Part shown: positions 25,557 to 35,134 of the stretch, piece by piece
How positions within the stretch are numbered: the first letter of the stretch is position 1
Layout of the letters: each line of letters opens with the position of its first letter
Source: Mayfieldus sp038040285
GTDB taxonomy: Bacteria > Actinomycetota > Thermoleophilia > Solirubrobacterales > 70-9
Assembly (NCBI GenBank): GCA_038040285.1
Contig: JBBPIN010000004.1
Coordinates: 1 to 64,000 of the forward strand
Reading direction: 5' to 3'
Length of the DNA: 64,000 bases
Notes under the pieces: model-generated
Databases searched by the model: none
What the model saw: only the letters and a program-made list of their open reading frames with translations
What the model was told of the DNA's origin: nothing
Made by a program: the position numbers and the translations under genes

Positions 25557-26820
25557 TTAGCTGCACCTTCCCGCTCGGCGCGGAGTAAACCATCTCCCCG
25601 TCTGAATCGCGGTCGGGGTATGCCGCCCAGCGCTCGAAGAATCGCCGGTAGACGGAGTAGGTCCAGTTGCGGTCGATCGCGTCCAACGCGCCGTGGCCGC
25701 CGCCGGGCAGGGTCCAGACCCGGACCAGGTCGTTGTCCGCCGCCGCCTCGGCCAGCATCTTCGCGTGGCTGACCGGGATCACGTGGTCGTCTTCGGGGTG
25801 CAGGACCAGCACGGGCACCCGCGCCCCGGAGATGTGGTTGACGGCCGAGGAGCGCTCGTGGATCTCCTCCACGTCGAGGCCGTAGTAGGCGGCACTGACC
25901 TGGTCGAGCGCCTCGCTGAGCAGCGAGACGTCCGGCCAGCGCGAACCGCGCACCCGTGAGAGGAGCATCGCCCGAAAGCCGTAGTTGAGAGCGTAGGCGG
26001 GATGGTTGAGCGGAACCTCGCGGGAGAGCCGCTCGGTGGCGTGAGCGATGTCGGCCGGCGGCGAGACCGCGAGGATCCCGCCGTCGAGCGCCTCCTCGGC
26101 GCCCTCCGGGTGGGACGCGCCGAGCACCGAGGAGGCTCCAAGCGAGATGCCGAGCGCCCCGACGCTCGTCGCGCCGAGCCGCTTCAGCTCCCGAGCAACC
26201 GCGAGCAGGTCCTCGCCCTCCTTCCAGCCGCCGCTCGAGGGCGCCTCGTTCATCAGCCCGGTGAGGCCGAAGCTGCGCAGATCGACCGCCGCCACGTTGA
26301 AGCCCCAGTCGAAGAACGCGCGCACGGCGGGCTCGCGCACGTAGTCGAAGCGGCGCGTCGTAAAGAGGCCGTGGGCGACGATCAGCCCCGGGCGCGGAAC
26401 GTCCTGGAGCGCCACCGAGGCGGCGATCCGCACGCCGTCGGCGACATCGAGGGTCAGCTCGTGGAACTGACGCGGATAGGAATAGCCGTAATTGGCGGCG
26501 TCATGGTTCTGCGTCAGTACGAAGGTGGAGATGTCGGCGAGCCCCTTGCGCGGCTCGGCCCAGGGGGTCGAATGCAGCCGGTTCGGGATCCCCTCCAGCT
26601 CGCCCATCAACGCCCCCATCGACCGCTCGCCCTGCGGTGGCACCGGTAGCTCGCGCGGGCGCTGCCCTCGGCGCTCGAGCAGCCGCCTCAGCGGACCACC
26701 GAGTCGCTGGGCGATCAGCCAGACCGGCAGCACGACGATGCCGATCAGGACGTTGAGCAGCTTGGCGGAGCCGTGCAGAACGCGGTCCTGGCGGCGCGTG
26801 GTTGCCAGCGACTCCCACAT
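25549..26820 (-). CDS. Alpha/beta hydrolase (serine esterase-like)
   Basis: A 423-residue alpha/beta-hydrolase with a membrane-associated N-terminus (LLNVLIGIVVLPVWLIAQRL, residues about 21-40). The catalytic triad can be read as Ser in LGISLGASS, Asp in HPEDDHVIPVSH and His in GGGHGALD. An HGL segment (IVAHGLFTTRRFD) supplies the oxyanion region. The substrate is unknown; anchored esterases of this kind act on lipids or acyl esters. It follows the TetR gene by 4 bp and is followed by overlapping small membrane protein genes. Confidence 0.87.
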   Translation of the reverse strand: MWESLATTRRQDRVLHGSAKLLNVLIGIVVLPVWLIAQRLGGPLRRLLERRGQRPRELPVPPQGERSMGALMGELEGIPNRLHSTPWAEPRKGLADISTFVLTQNHDAANYGYSYPRQFHELTLDVADGVRIAASVALQDVPRPGLIVAHGLFTTRRFDYVREPAVRAFFDWGFNVAAVDLRSFGLTGLMNEAPSSGGWKEGEDLLAVARELKRLGATSVGALGISLGASSVLGASHPEGAEEALDGGILAVSPPADIAHATERLSREVPLNHPAYALNYGFRAMLLSRVRGSRWPDVSLLSEALDQVSAAYYGLDVEEIHERSSAVNHISGARVPVLVLHPEDDHVIPVSHAKMLAEAAADNDLVRVWTLPGGGHGALDAIDRNWTYSVYRRFFERWAAYPDRDSDGEMVYSAPSGKVQLSG

Positions 26821-26824
26821 CTGT

Positions 26825-27424
26825 CTAGCGAGGCTCCAATCCGCCGCAGATCGTCTCCACCACCAGATCTGCGGCGCGATCGAAGTCCTGACTGCCGGAA
26901 GGGATGAGGTCGAAGATCCATCCCGAGAGCAGCTGCTCGATCGCTCCGTAGAACGACAGCGAGGCGAAGTTCGCGTCGATGTCGTCGCGGAACACGCCCT
27001 GGGCCTGACCCTCAGCGACGATCTCCGCGATCAGCTCGTAGGCGTTGCGGATCTCGGGCAGGTGGGTGCGGCCAAAGGAGTTGGCGGCCCGAGTCACCTC
27101 GACGATGATCACCTTCATCAGCTCGGGGTCGTGGCGGTAGGAGTCGACGATGAAGCCGGCGACCGCCGCCATCCGCTCGCGGGGTGGGGTGTCGCCGTCG
27201 GTTTCCTCGATCGTCGCCAGCAGCAGCGACCACCGCTCGCTGAACAGCTCGTTGAGCATCTGGTCCTTGGAGCGGAAGTAGTGATAGACGAGTCCGTAGG
27301 CGACGCCAGCCTCGTCGGCGATGTCCGAGACCCGGGTGGAGTGAAATCCCTGGCGGGCGAACACCCGCACCGCGGCGTCGAGGATCTGGCGCCGCTTGTC
27401 GACGGCCGGTGTGGCTTGAGCCAT
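26825..27424 (-). CDS. TetR-family transcriptional regulator
   Basis: A 199-residue regulator with an N-terminal helix-turn-helix (AAVRVFARQGFHSTRVSDIA then GVAYGLVYHYFRSKDQ, residues 15-60) and an all-helical ligand domain. ATG 27424 shares one base with the nitrilase stop (TGATG), so it is co-translated with the nitrilase. The 6-2-6 dyad at 28277-28290 upstream of the nitrilase is a candidate autoregulatory site. The domain resembles regulators of fatty-acid or membrane-lipid genes (FadR/PaaR style), but the ligand is not known. Confidence 0.9.
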   Translation of the reverse strand: MAQATPAVDKRRQILDAAVRVFARQGFHSTRVSDIADEAGVAYGLVYHYFRSKDQMLNELFSERWSLLLATIEETDGDTPPRERMAAVAGFIVDSYRHDPELMKVIIVEVTRAANSFGRTHLPEIRNAYELIAEIVAEGQAQGVFRDDIDANFASLSFYGAIEQLLSGWIFDLIPSGSQDFDRAADLVVETICGGLEPR

Positions 27425-28254
27425 CAGCCGACCCCCACGTGCTCGGGCCATTGGTACGCGGCGGGGCGCCGGTTGGCCAGCGCCGGCAGCGTCTCGCGGA
27501 TCCGCTCCTGCGCCTGAAGGTCGAGGTTCGCGGCGACGAAGCACTCCTCGTCCGGCGCCATCGCGAGCACCACGCCCCACGGGTCGACGATCGCCGAACG
27601 CCCGTAGGAGTTGTAGTGGGGTGGCGCCTCACCGAACTGGTCCGCGGCGACCATGAATGCCTGATTCTCGATCGCCCGGGCGCGCAGCAGCACCTCCCAG
27701 TGGTCGCGCCCGGTCGCCTGCGTGAAGGCGGAGGGCACGGTGATGATGCGGGCGCCGCGCACGGCGAGGATGCGGTACAGCTCCGGGAATCGCAGGTCGT
27801 AACAGACGGTGAGGCCCAGCTCGAGTTCGCCGAGCGGCGCGCTGACGATCTCCTCTCCGCCCTCTTCGTGCTCGGACTCGCGGTAGGTCACGCCGCCGAC
27901 CTCGACGTCGAACATGTGGATCTTGCGGTAGGTGGCGACGTCGTCTCCATGGGGCCCGATCAGGACCGAGGTGTTGAAGAGGCGGTCGTGACCCTCGACT
28001 CGCTCGGCGATGCTGCCAGCCACCAGGTGGATGCCCAGCTCGCGGGCCCAGGCGCGGGCAGCGGAGAGGCTCGGCCCATCCAGTGGTTCCGCGCCCCCGA
28101 CCAGGGCCTCGGAGCCGCCGAGCAGGTTCCACTTCTCGGGCAGGCAGACCAGCTCGGTGCCGTCTCGCGCCGCGGCGCGCACCAGACGCTCGGCAACCTC
28201 GAGGTTGCGTTGCTTGTCCTCTTGCGAGTTGAGCTGAACTGCCGCGGCCCGCAT
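27424..28254 (-). CDS. Carbon-nitrogen hydrolase (nitrilase superfamily, Nit/omega-amidase-like)
   Basis: A 276-residue nitrilase-superfamily amidase. The Glu-Lys-Cys triad is visible: E40 in CLPEKWN, Lys in TYRKIHMFD and Cys in GLTVCYDLRFPELYR. The last segment is typical of the Nit1/Nit2 branch, which hydrolyses omega-amides (alpha-ketoglutaramate) or deaminated glutathione. ATG 28254 has a strong GAGAAGGG site. It is the first gene of a long - strand run (tetR, hydrolase, small membrane proteins). Confidence 0.92.
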   Translation of the reverse strand: MRAAAVQLNSQEDKQRNLEVAERLVRAAARDGTELVCLPEKWNLLGGSEALVGGAEPLDGPSLSAARAWARELGIHLVAGSIAERVEGHDRLFNTSVLIGPHGDDVATYRKIHMFDVEVGGVTYRESEHEEGGEEIVSAPLGELELGLTVCYDLRFPELYRILAVRGARIITVPSAFTQATGRDHWEVLLRARAIENQAFMVAADQFGEAPPHYNSYGRSAIVDPWGVVLAMAPDEECFVAANLDLQAQERIRETLPALANRRPAAYQWPEHVGVG

Positions 28255-28276
28255 GCGATCCCTTCTCCAGCCTGGC

Positions 28277-28290
28277 TGACTGACCAGTCA
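28277..28290. promoter_or_regulatory. Candidate TetR operator upstream of the nitrilase gene
   Basis: TGACTG-AC-CAGTCA is a perfect 6-2-6 inverted repeat 23 nt upstream of the nitrilase ATG. Its position ahead of an operon that encodes a TetR regulator makes it the natural autoregulatory site. Confidence 0.6.
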
Positions 28291-28352
28291 ATCGGGCCTC
28301 CCAGTATCCCACAGGCCTGCGGCCGGATCGAGGGGGGCCGGGTAACGAATCT

Positions 28353-28562
28353 TTATTGAAAAGGTGACTGGCCGAGCAGGCCGTAAACACTCTGACGGGA
28401 AAGACGGGCTTCCCGAGCGATCTGGCTGATCGGGACCCCCGCTGCTTGCGCTTCCTGGCAGTACCGCTTTAGATCGGCCCTCGCCTCCCGCCGAGACACA
28501 TCTGCTCGGTCGCGGCGTCGTGCAGCTTTGCGGATGCTCTTGATGGCCTCTGCTTGAGTCAT
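28353..28562 (-). CDS. Small helix-turn-helix protein
   Basis: A 69-residue basic protein (MTQAEAIKSIRKAARRRDRA...) ending in a clear resolvase/sigma-type helix-turn-helix: VPISQIAREARLSRQSVYGL. It is all one small DNA-binding unit, resembling orphan HTH proteins seen beside mobile or toxin-like genes. ATG 28562 was chosen because a promoter (TGGACA-17-TACCTT) ends 7 nt before it. It is divergent from the 52-residue gene at 28612, with interlocking promoters, so it may repress both. Confidence 0.75.
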   Translation of the reverse strand: MTQAEAIKSIRKAARRRDRADVSRREARADLKRYCQEAQAAGVPISQIAREARLSRQSVYGLLGQSPFQ

Positions 28563-28569
28563 TGGTGTA

Positions 28570-28598
28570 AAGGTACTTGACAATGTCCGATGTGTCCA
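28570..28598 (-). promoter_or_regulatory. Promoter of the small HTH gene (leaderless)
   Basis: On the - strand TGGACA (28598-28593) and TACCTT (28575-28570) are separated by 17 nt; the ATG at 28562 lies 7 nt further on. It overlaps the + strand promoter at 28577-28605 over most of its length. Confidence 0.6.
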
Positions 28599-28605
28599 GT
28601 AGGTT
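28577..28605 (+). promoter_or_regulatory. Promoter of the 52-residue gene (leaderless)
   Basis: A consensus TTGACA (28577-28582), 17-nt spacer and TAGGTT (28600-28605) precede ATG 28612 by 6 nt. This is the best sigma-70-type promoter seen in the window. Confidence 0.7.
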
Positions 28606-28611
28606 GACACT

Positions 28612-28770
28612 ATGCCTTCGGGAAATCGCCATGATCCAGCGCGAGCCGATCACGACGAGCTCGTGGTGAGGATCGTCGCCGTCCCGAAGCGTCCCACCGA
28701 CGGCGCCCGGCTTGCCTCCGAGATCCTCGCGGTCGCCCGCTCCCGGCGTCCCGTCGCGCAGGCCGCCTGA
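28612..28770 (+). CDS. 52-residue hypothetical protein
   Basis: A short frame starting MPSGNRHDPARADHDEL and ending RSRRPVAQAA. It has no recognised domain; the middle (VVRIVAVPKRPTDGARLASE) could be one strand and one helix. Support comes from the strong promoter directly before the ATG and the divergent partner gene, not from homology. It ends at the base before the convergent merR stop. Confidence 0.5.
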   Translation: MPSGNRHDPARADHDELVVRIVAVPKRPTDGARLASEILAVARSRRPVAQAA

Positions 28771-29499
28771 CTAGCGCCGAGGCGCCTCGCGCTGGCGCTC
28801 GAGCTCGGCCACCAGCACCTTCGTGTGCATCGCTGCGATCAGATCCTTGAGCGGCTCGGCGCCGGCCTCGATCAGCTTCATCGCGCGGTCGGGATCCATC
28901 TTTCCGGCCACGCGGTCCATCAGCACCTCGACCTCCTCGCGGACCAGCTCCTCCATCGCGCGCTTGTAGCGCAGCGTGTCGTAGACGGTGAACCCGATCG
29001 CCTCCTCGTAGCCGCCGGCGCGGAAGCGGCTGATCGCCTCGATGATCTTCACGTCGGAGGGCGTGTAGCCGCGGCTGTTAGGGCTCAGCACCTCGATCTC
29101 CTCGAGGCGGTCGAGAACCTCGGCGGGAACGTCGTAGCGCTCGCGCACCTCCGCGGCGCTGGTCCGGGTTCGCTCGCCCGCCAGGGCCCGCTCGAGGATG
29201 CGGTCCTCCAGCTCGACCAGCGTCCGGGCGCGGTCGGGGTCGTCGTCGAGCATCGAGCGGATCACGCGCAGGGGCATGAAGCGCTCCTCCTGAAGCTGCT
29301 TGATGAGTCGGATGCGGTCGACGAACTCGGGCGGGTAATAGGCCATGTTGCGGCTCGTCTTCACCGGCTCGGGCAACAGCCCCTCCCGGAGGTAGTGCTT
29401 GATCGTCGCCGCCGAGACACCGGAGGCCTCCGCCAGCTCGCCCATCCGCAGCAGCTCGCGCTGCCCGTCGCCAGCCGCCTTGGCGCTGCGGGTCGCCAT
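28771..29499 (-). CDS. MerR-family transcriptional regulator
   Basis: A 242-residue regulator. The N-terminal winged helix is LLRMGELAEASGVSAATIKH then YLREGLLPEP and MAYYPPEFVDRIRLIKQLQ (residues 15-80), with the coupling helix RSMLDDDPDRARTL. The C-terminal 120 residues are long helices without the cysteines of metal sensors, so a metabolite or acyl-CoA ligand is possible. It is 3 bp downstream of the BKACE gene and is probably its co-transcribed regulator. Confidence 0.88.
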   Translation of the reverse strand: MATRSAKAAGDGQRELLRMGELAEASGVSAATIKHYLREGLLPEPVKTSRNMAYYPPEFVDRIRLIKQLQEERFMPLRVIRSMLDDDPDRARTLVELEDRILERALAGERTRTSAAEVRERYDVPAEVLDRLEEIEVLSPNSRGYTPSDVKIIEAISRFRAGGYEEAIGFTVYDTLRYKRAMEELVREEVEVLMDRVAGKMDPDRAMKLIEAGAEPLKDLIAAMHTKVLVAELERQREAPRR

Positions 29500-29502
29500 C
29501 CT

Positions 29503-30402
29503 CTAGCTCCCCGCGCTCGCCGGCTCGCGCCTTGGAACGCCCAGCATCTCGCGCGCCTCGGCGACGGTCGCCGCCCGACGTCCCATGTCTTCGGCCATCT
29601 GCCGCGCCTTGGCGATCAGCTCGCTGTTCGACTTCGCCATCTCGCCGCTTGGCAGGTAGAAGTTGTCCTCGAGCCCGACCCGGACGTTGCCGCCCAGCGC
29701 CAGCGCCGCGCCGACCAGCTTCCACTGGTCGCGGGAGACGCCGATCACCTGCCACTGGTTCTGGCCCTCGGCGCCGCCGGGGATCTGCTCCGACATGAAG
29801 GCGACGTTGCGGGCGTTGGGCCGGATGCCGCCGGTCACCCCCATCACCAGCGAGACCTGGAGCGGCTCGGCGAGCAGCTCCATGTCGATCAGCGGATCGA
29901 GGTTGGCGATGTGCCCAGCGTCGAAGCACTCGTGCTCGGGCTTGATCCCGATCTCGCGCATGGCGGTGAGGAACTCGATGATCGTGTCGAAGCTGTTCTC
30001 GAACACCGCCTTGAAGACGAACTCCTTGCGCCGCCGCGAGTACTTCGCGTAGTTCATCGAGCTCATGTTCAGTGCCGCGACGTCGGGGCGCAGCTCGCGC
30101 AGGTATTCGATCCGCTTCTCGACCGGGACCCCGATCGCCCCGGTGGAGTAGTTGACGATCACGTCGTCGACGGCCCCCCGGATCCCCTCGGTGATGGCGC
30201 GGAAGTCCTCGACCTCGTAGGAAGGGACGCCCTCCGGGGTGCGGGCATGGATGTGGATCTGGGTCCCCCCCGCGTCGACGATCCGAGCGGCCTCGGCTGC
30301 GTACTCCTCCGGCGTGTAGGGGATCGCCGGGCACTGGTCGCGGTTGGCGACCGCGCCGCTGATCGAGCAGCTGAGGATTACGGGGTCGTCGAAGTGGCTC
30401 AT
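29503..30402 (-). CDS. BKACE family beta-keto acid cleavage enzyme
   Basis: A 299-residue TIM-barrel of the 3-keto-5-aminohexanoate cleavage (Kce/BKACE) family. Members combine a beta-keto acid with acetyl-CoA to give acetoacetate and a CoA ester, using zinc. Zinc-ligand segments are IHIHART and the later ECFDAGHIANL. Other family features are NYSTGAIGVP and LVMGVTGGIRPNARN. It could feed acyl-CoAs into the acyl-CoA genes at 30866-36312. The substrate is not predictable by eye. A four-helix-bundle element lies between this gene and the carboxyltransferase gene. Confidence 0.9.
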   Translation of the reverse strand: MSHFDDPVILSCSISGAVANRDQCPAIPYTPEEYAAEAARIVDAGGTQIHIHARTPEGVPSYEVEDFRAITEGIRGAVDDVIVNYSTGAIGVPVEKRIEYLRELRPDVAALNMSSMNYAKYSRRRKEFVFKAVFENSFDTIIEFLTAMREIGIKPEHECFDAGHIANLDPLIDMELLAEPLQVSLVMGVTGGIRPNARNVAFMSEQIPGGAEGQNQWQVIGVSRDQWKLVGAALALGGNVRVGLEDNFYLPSGEMAKSNSELIAKARQMAEDMGRRAATVAEAREMLGVPRREPASAGS

Positions 30403-30417
30403 GCAGAAGCTCCGCTT

Positions 30418-30858
30418 CTCGTCGCTAGTCGCTCGTCTCTAGTCGCTCGGGGGGCGGGATGGACACGCCGGTGGCTTGAATTCGCGTGTCGAGCTTCGAA
30501 GATCTGATCGCGTATAGGAGAGCGGTTCACCTCGCTGATGACCTTCGAGCAACCGTGATCTCGTGGCCGAGCCTCGATAGGTGGACCCTGGGAGTGCAGC
30601 TCATCCGCTCTGCTGATTCGGTTGGCGCCAACATTGCCGAGGCGTTCGGTCGCGACACCTCGGCAGACGAGCGACGGTTTCTTCTCTTCGCCCGGGGGTC
30701 GGCGTACGAGACACAACACTGGATTGAGCGTGCCTTTGCTCGTTCGTTGCTGACCGACGACTCCTTCCGCGCGAGAGCTGCCGCCGTGGGCAAGCTGGTG
30801 AATGGCCTTCATCGAGCGCATCGAAAACGCGCTCGAGCGACTAGCGACTAGCGACGAG
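30418..30858. mobile_element. Four-helix-bundle cassette bounded by inverted repeats
   Basis: CTCGTCGCTAGTCGCT at 30418-30433 is exactly repeated in inverse at 30843-30858 (AGCGACTAGCGACGAG). Both ends hold further 7-bp units (TAGTCGC or GCGACTA). Between them lies only a four-helix-bundle gene, whose last codons and stop come from the right repeat. The layout resembles the intervening sequences that carry S23 proteins in 23S rRNA genes. Here it sits between two metabolic genes. No transposase is encoded, and mobility is inferred. Confidence 0.55.
30486..30851 (+). CDS. Four-helix bundle protein (S23/IVP family)
   Basis: A 121-residue protein of the family first known from 23S rRNA intervening sequences; related bAvd proteins serve diversity-generating retroelements. 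The N-terminus FEDLIAYRRAVHLADDL, the middle QLIRSADSVGANIAEAFGR and the segment FLLFARGSAYETQHWIERA match the four helices. No reverse transcriptase or variable repeat lies nearby. The start is GTG 30486. It is transcribed against both neighbours, another sign of an inserted unit. Confidence 0.87.
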   Translation: MSSFEDLIAYRRAVHLADDLRATVISWPSLDRWTLGVQLIRSADSVGANIAEAFGRDTSADERRFLLFARGSAYETQHWIERAFARSLLTDDSFRARAAAVGKLVNGLHRAHRKRARATSD

Positions 30859-30865
30859 CGGCGGG

Positions 30866-32550
<1,685 letters not shown>

Positions 32551-32551
<1 letters not shown>

Positions 32552-33348
32552 CAGCGCCCCTTCCAGTTCGGCTCGCGCTTCTCGAAGAACGCCTGCACGC
32601 CCTCCTGGATGTCTTCGGTCGTAAAGGTCAGCGACAGTTGGCTGCGCAGGAACTCCAGCGCCTCGTCGAGCGCCATGTCCTGCTGGCGGTACATCGCGTC
32701 GTGCCCGAGCCGCATCAGCACCGGGCTCTTGGAGGCCAGCTTGGTCGCCCAGTCGCGTACCGCCTCGTCGAACTCGTCGGCCGGTACAACTTTGTTGGCG
32801 AGCCCGAACTGCACCGCGTCGGCGGCGCTCATCCGCTCGCCCAGCAGCATCATCTCGTTGACCTTCTTGCGCGGGACGTTGCGATAGATGATCGCCATGA
32901 TCATGTAGGGGAAGGCGCCGACGTTGATCTCGGGGGTGCTGAAGGTGGAGCCCTCGCGGGCGATCAGCAGGTCGCAGGAGAGCGCCAGCCCCATTCCGCC
33001 GGCCAGCACGTGCCCGTTGAGCGCACATAGCGACGGCTTGGCGAGCCGCGGCATCAGCCGGAAGAACTCCAGGAACAGGTCGGAGGCGAAGTGCTTTTCG
33101 ACCAGCGGCGCGTCGGCGCCGAAGCCGCCCAGGTCGGCGCCGGCGCAGAACACCTTCTCGCCGGATCCGGTCAGCACCACGGCGCGCACCTCATCGGAGT
33201 CGCGCGCGGTCTTCAGCGCATCGACCAGCTCGGTCAGCATCTGGCCCGACAGCATGTTGCGCTTCTCGGGGTCGTTCAGGGTCACCGTGGCGACTCCGTC
33301 GGAGACCTCGTAAAGGACCTTCTCTCGCTCCGCGCTCACGGCGGCCAC
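32551..33348 (-). CDS. Enoyl-CoA hydratase/isomerase family protein
   Basis: A 265-residue crotonase-fold enzyme. The CoA/oxyanion signatures are FCAGADLGGFG and LNGHVLAGGMGLALSCD. The usual first catalytic Glu region is present as HVLAGGMG, while the second region reads STFSTPEINVGAFPYM with Glu in PEI. It may hydrate enoyl-CoAs made by the divergent acyl-CoA dehydrogenases. GTG 33348 is used; GTG 33339 is equally possible. It is divergent from the dehydrogenase at 33484. Confidence 0.88.
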
Positions 33349-33403
33349 GATACCACCAACTGAGAAGTAGGAAGTGCTACTGTCCACTCTGCCCGGGACA
33401 CAC

Positions 33404-33460
33404 CATTTGCGGCGGCTTCGCCGCCTGACATGCATGTGCGGCGACGCAACGTCGCCGCAA
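33404..33460 (+). repeat. Intergenic hairpin-string repeat, copy C (two hairpins)
   Basis: A half-length copy: TTTGC, hairpin GGCGGC-TTC-GCCGCC (33411-33425), linker TGACATGCATGTG, then a perfect 9-bp hairpin (33438-33458, CAA loop). The linker and flanks match copy A, while the stems differ in sequence but still pair. It ends 7 bp before the AGGAGGAG site of the acyl-CoA dehydrogenase gene, so it would be in that gene's 5' leader if transcribed from upstream. Confidence 0.75.
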
Positions 33461-33483
33461 ACAACACCAGGAGGAGATCAGCA

Positions 33484-34704
33484 GTGGCTACAGCGACCAC
33501 CAACGGCGCCTCGACCGTCATCAAGCCCGACCACGCGGCGGGCCGCAAGCACTTCATATTCAACGACGAGCACGAGGCCCTGCGGGAGTCGTTGCAGTCC
33601 TGGGTCCAGAAGGAGCTCTACCCCCACCGCAACGAGTGGGAGGAGACCACGTGGCCCAATGACGTGATGCGACGGGCCGGAGAGCTGGGCTACCTCGGGC
33701 TCTGCTTCCCGGAGGAGTACGGCGGCCAGGGCGGCGACTACTACTACTCGCTGATCCGCGCCGAGTGCATGGCCTACTCGGGGTCGGGCGGAACCAACAT
33801 GGGCTTCGCGGTGCAGACCGACATGGTCCTGCCCCCCGTCCACCTGCTCGGCAGCGAGGAGCAGAAGCAACGCTTCCTGGTCCCGGGGATCAAGGGCGAA
33901 CGGATCGGCGCTCTGGGCATCACCGAGCCCGGCGCCGGGTCCGACGTCGCCGGGATCCGCACGAAGGCGATCCGCGACGGCGACGAGTACGTGATCAGCG
34001 GCTCGAAGATGTTCATCACCAACGGCGCCCGCGCCGACTTCTGCGTGCTGGTCTGCAAGACCGACCCCGATGCCCGCCACGAGGGGGTGACGCTGTTCGT
34101 GGTCGACCTGCGCGACGAGGACGGCAAGGAGGTCCCTGGCTTCTCGGTCTCGCGCACCCTGGAGAAGATGGGGATGCACGCCTCCGACACCGCCGAGCTG
34201 ACCTTCGAGGAGATGCGGGTCCCGGCCGAGGCGGTGCTGGGCGAAGTCGGCAAGGGCTTCTACCACATCAGCTGGGAGCTCCAGGGGGAGCGGCTGGTCG
34301 CCGCCGCCGGCTGCCACGCGGGAGCCGAGCGGATGTTCAGCAACACCCTCCAGTACGCCCAGGAGCGCGAGGCCTTCGGCCGACCAATCGGCAAGTTCCA
34401 GGTGATTCGCCACAAGTTCGCCGAGATGGCGACCAAGATCGAGTCCGCCAAGCAGTTCACATACGCGACCGCCTGGCGCTTCGCCAACGGTGAGTACCCG
34501 GTGCGCGAGATCACGATGGCCAAGCTGCACGCCTCGCGGATCTGCTGCGAGGTCGCCGACGAGTGCGTGCAGATCCTCGGCGGCTACGGCTACATGAAGG
34601 AGTACGAGATCGAGCGCGCCTACCGCGACGTTCGCCTCAACCGGATCGGCGCCGGCACCGACGAGATCATGCTGGATGTCATCGGCCGCTCGTACGGACT
34701 CTGA
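33484..34704 (+). CDS. Acyl-CoA dehydrogenase
   Basis: A 406-residue FAD-dependent acyl-CoA dehydrogenase, which introduces the alpha-beta double bond and passes electrons to ETF. Family signatures are ALGITEPGAGSDVAGIRT (FAD/substrate) and the C-terminal QILGGYGYMKEYEIER with the FAD-binding YRDVRLNRIGAGTDEI. The catalytic glutamate is probably in the YMKEYEIER segment, as in isovaleryl-type enzymes. The GTG 33484 start has AGGAGGAG 8 nt upstream. It heads a + strand operon with an NTF2-like gene and a second acyl-CoA dehydrogenase. Confidence 0.94.
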   Translation: MATATTNGASTVIKPDHAAGRKHFIFNDEHEALRESLQSWVQKELYPHRNEWEETTWPNDVMRRAGELGYLGLCFPEEYGGQGGDYYYSLIRAECMAYSGSGGTNMGFAVQTDMVLPPVHLLGSEEQKQRFLVPGIKGERIGALGITEPGAGSDVAGIRTKAIRDGDEYVISGSKMFITNGARADFCVLVCKTDPDARHEGVTLFVVDLRDEDGKEVPGFSVSRTLEKMGMHASDTAELTFEEMRVPAEAVLGEVGKGFYHISWELQGERLVAAAGCHAGAERMFSNTLQYAQEREAFGRPIGKFQVIRHKFAEMATKIESAKQFTYATAWRFANGEYPVREITMAKLHASRICCEVADECVQILGGYGYMKEYEIERAYRDVRLNRIGAGTDEIMLDVIGRSYGL

Positions 34705-35134
34705 GCCACCTCGACCACATCCGCTCCTACTACGAGGCGCTCAACACGGGCGACGTCGAGCTGATCGCCTCGCACTTCACCGACGACGCCGTCCACTACT
34801 ACACCCGCCTCGGTCCCCATGAGGGCGCGAGGGCGATCGGCGAGAACGCGCGCTGGGGCGTCGAGCAGGTCGACGGCCAGTGGTTCATGGAAAGCGGCCT
34901 CGAGCAGGCGACGAGGCCTGCATCGAGTGGACGATGACCTGGCGCGACCCGAAGTCGGGCGAAAAGCGGACCAACCGCGGCGCCGAGTTCTTCCGCCTCC
35001 GTGACGGCAAGATCTGCGAGATACGCGCCTACCACCACGGCGATGCGAAGAACCCGACGGGCAACCTGCTCGGCTTCGACCACAAGGGCCGCGGCTACAC
35101 GACGATCGACGACTGGAAGGCGCCGGGCGCGTGA
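34701..35134 (+). pseudogene. NTF2/SnoaL-like protein, frameshifted
   Basis: The N-terminal part (HLDHIRSYYEALNTGDVELI..., frame of 34701) and the C-terminal part (GDEACIEWTMTWRDPKSGEK..., frame of 34880) together make one complete SnoaL-like cone-shaped domain of about 143 residues. They are in different frames, and a -1 shift near 34900-34912 (a lost base) is needed to join them. No standard slippery heptamer is present. The only in-frame start is CTG 34701, overlapping the dehydrogenase stop as CTGA. It may be a real pseudogene or a single-base sequence error; the rest of the reading is intact. Confidence 0.7.

Noticed and set aside
28825..30507. 560-codon open frame on + opposite the MerR and BKACE genes
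   Set aside because: Spans two well-recognised genes on the other strand and has no family features.
30486..30851. Diversity-generating retroelement around the four-helix-bundle gene
   Set aside because: No reverse transcriptase, template repeat or variable repeat occurs nearby.
34880..34915. Programmed -1 frameshift in the NTF2-like gene
   Set aside because: No X-XXY-YYZ slippery heptamer in the reading frame and no strong downstream hairpin at proper spacing; a base loss is simpler.
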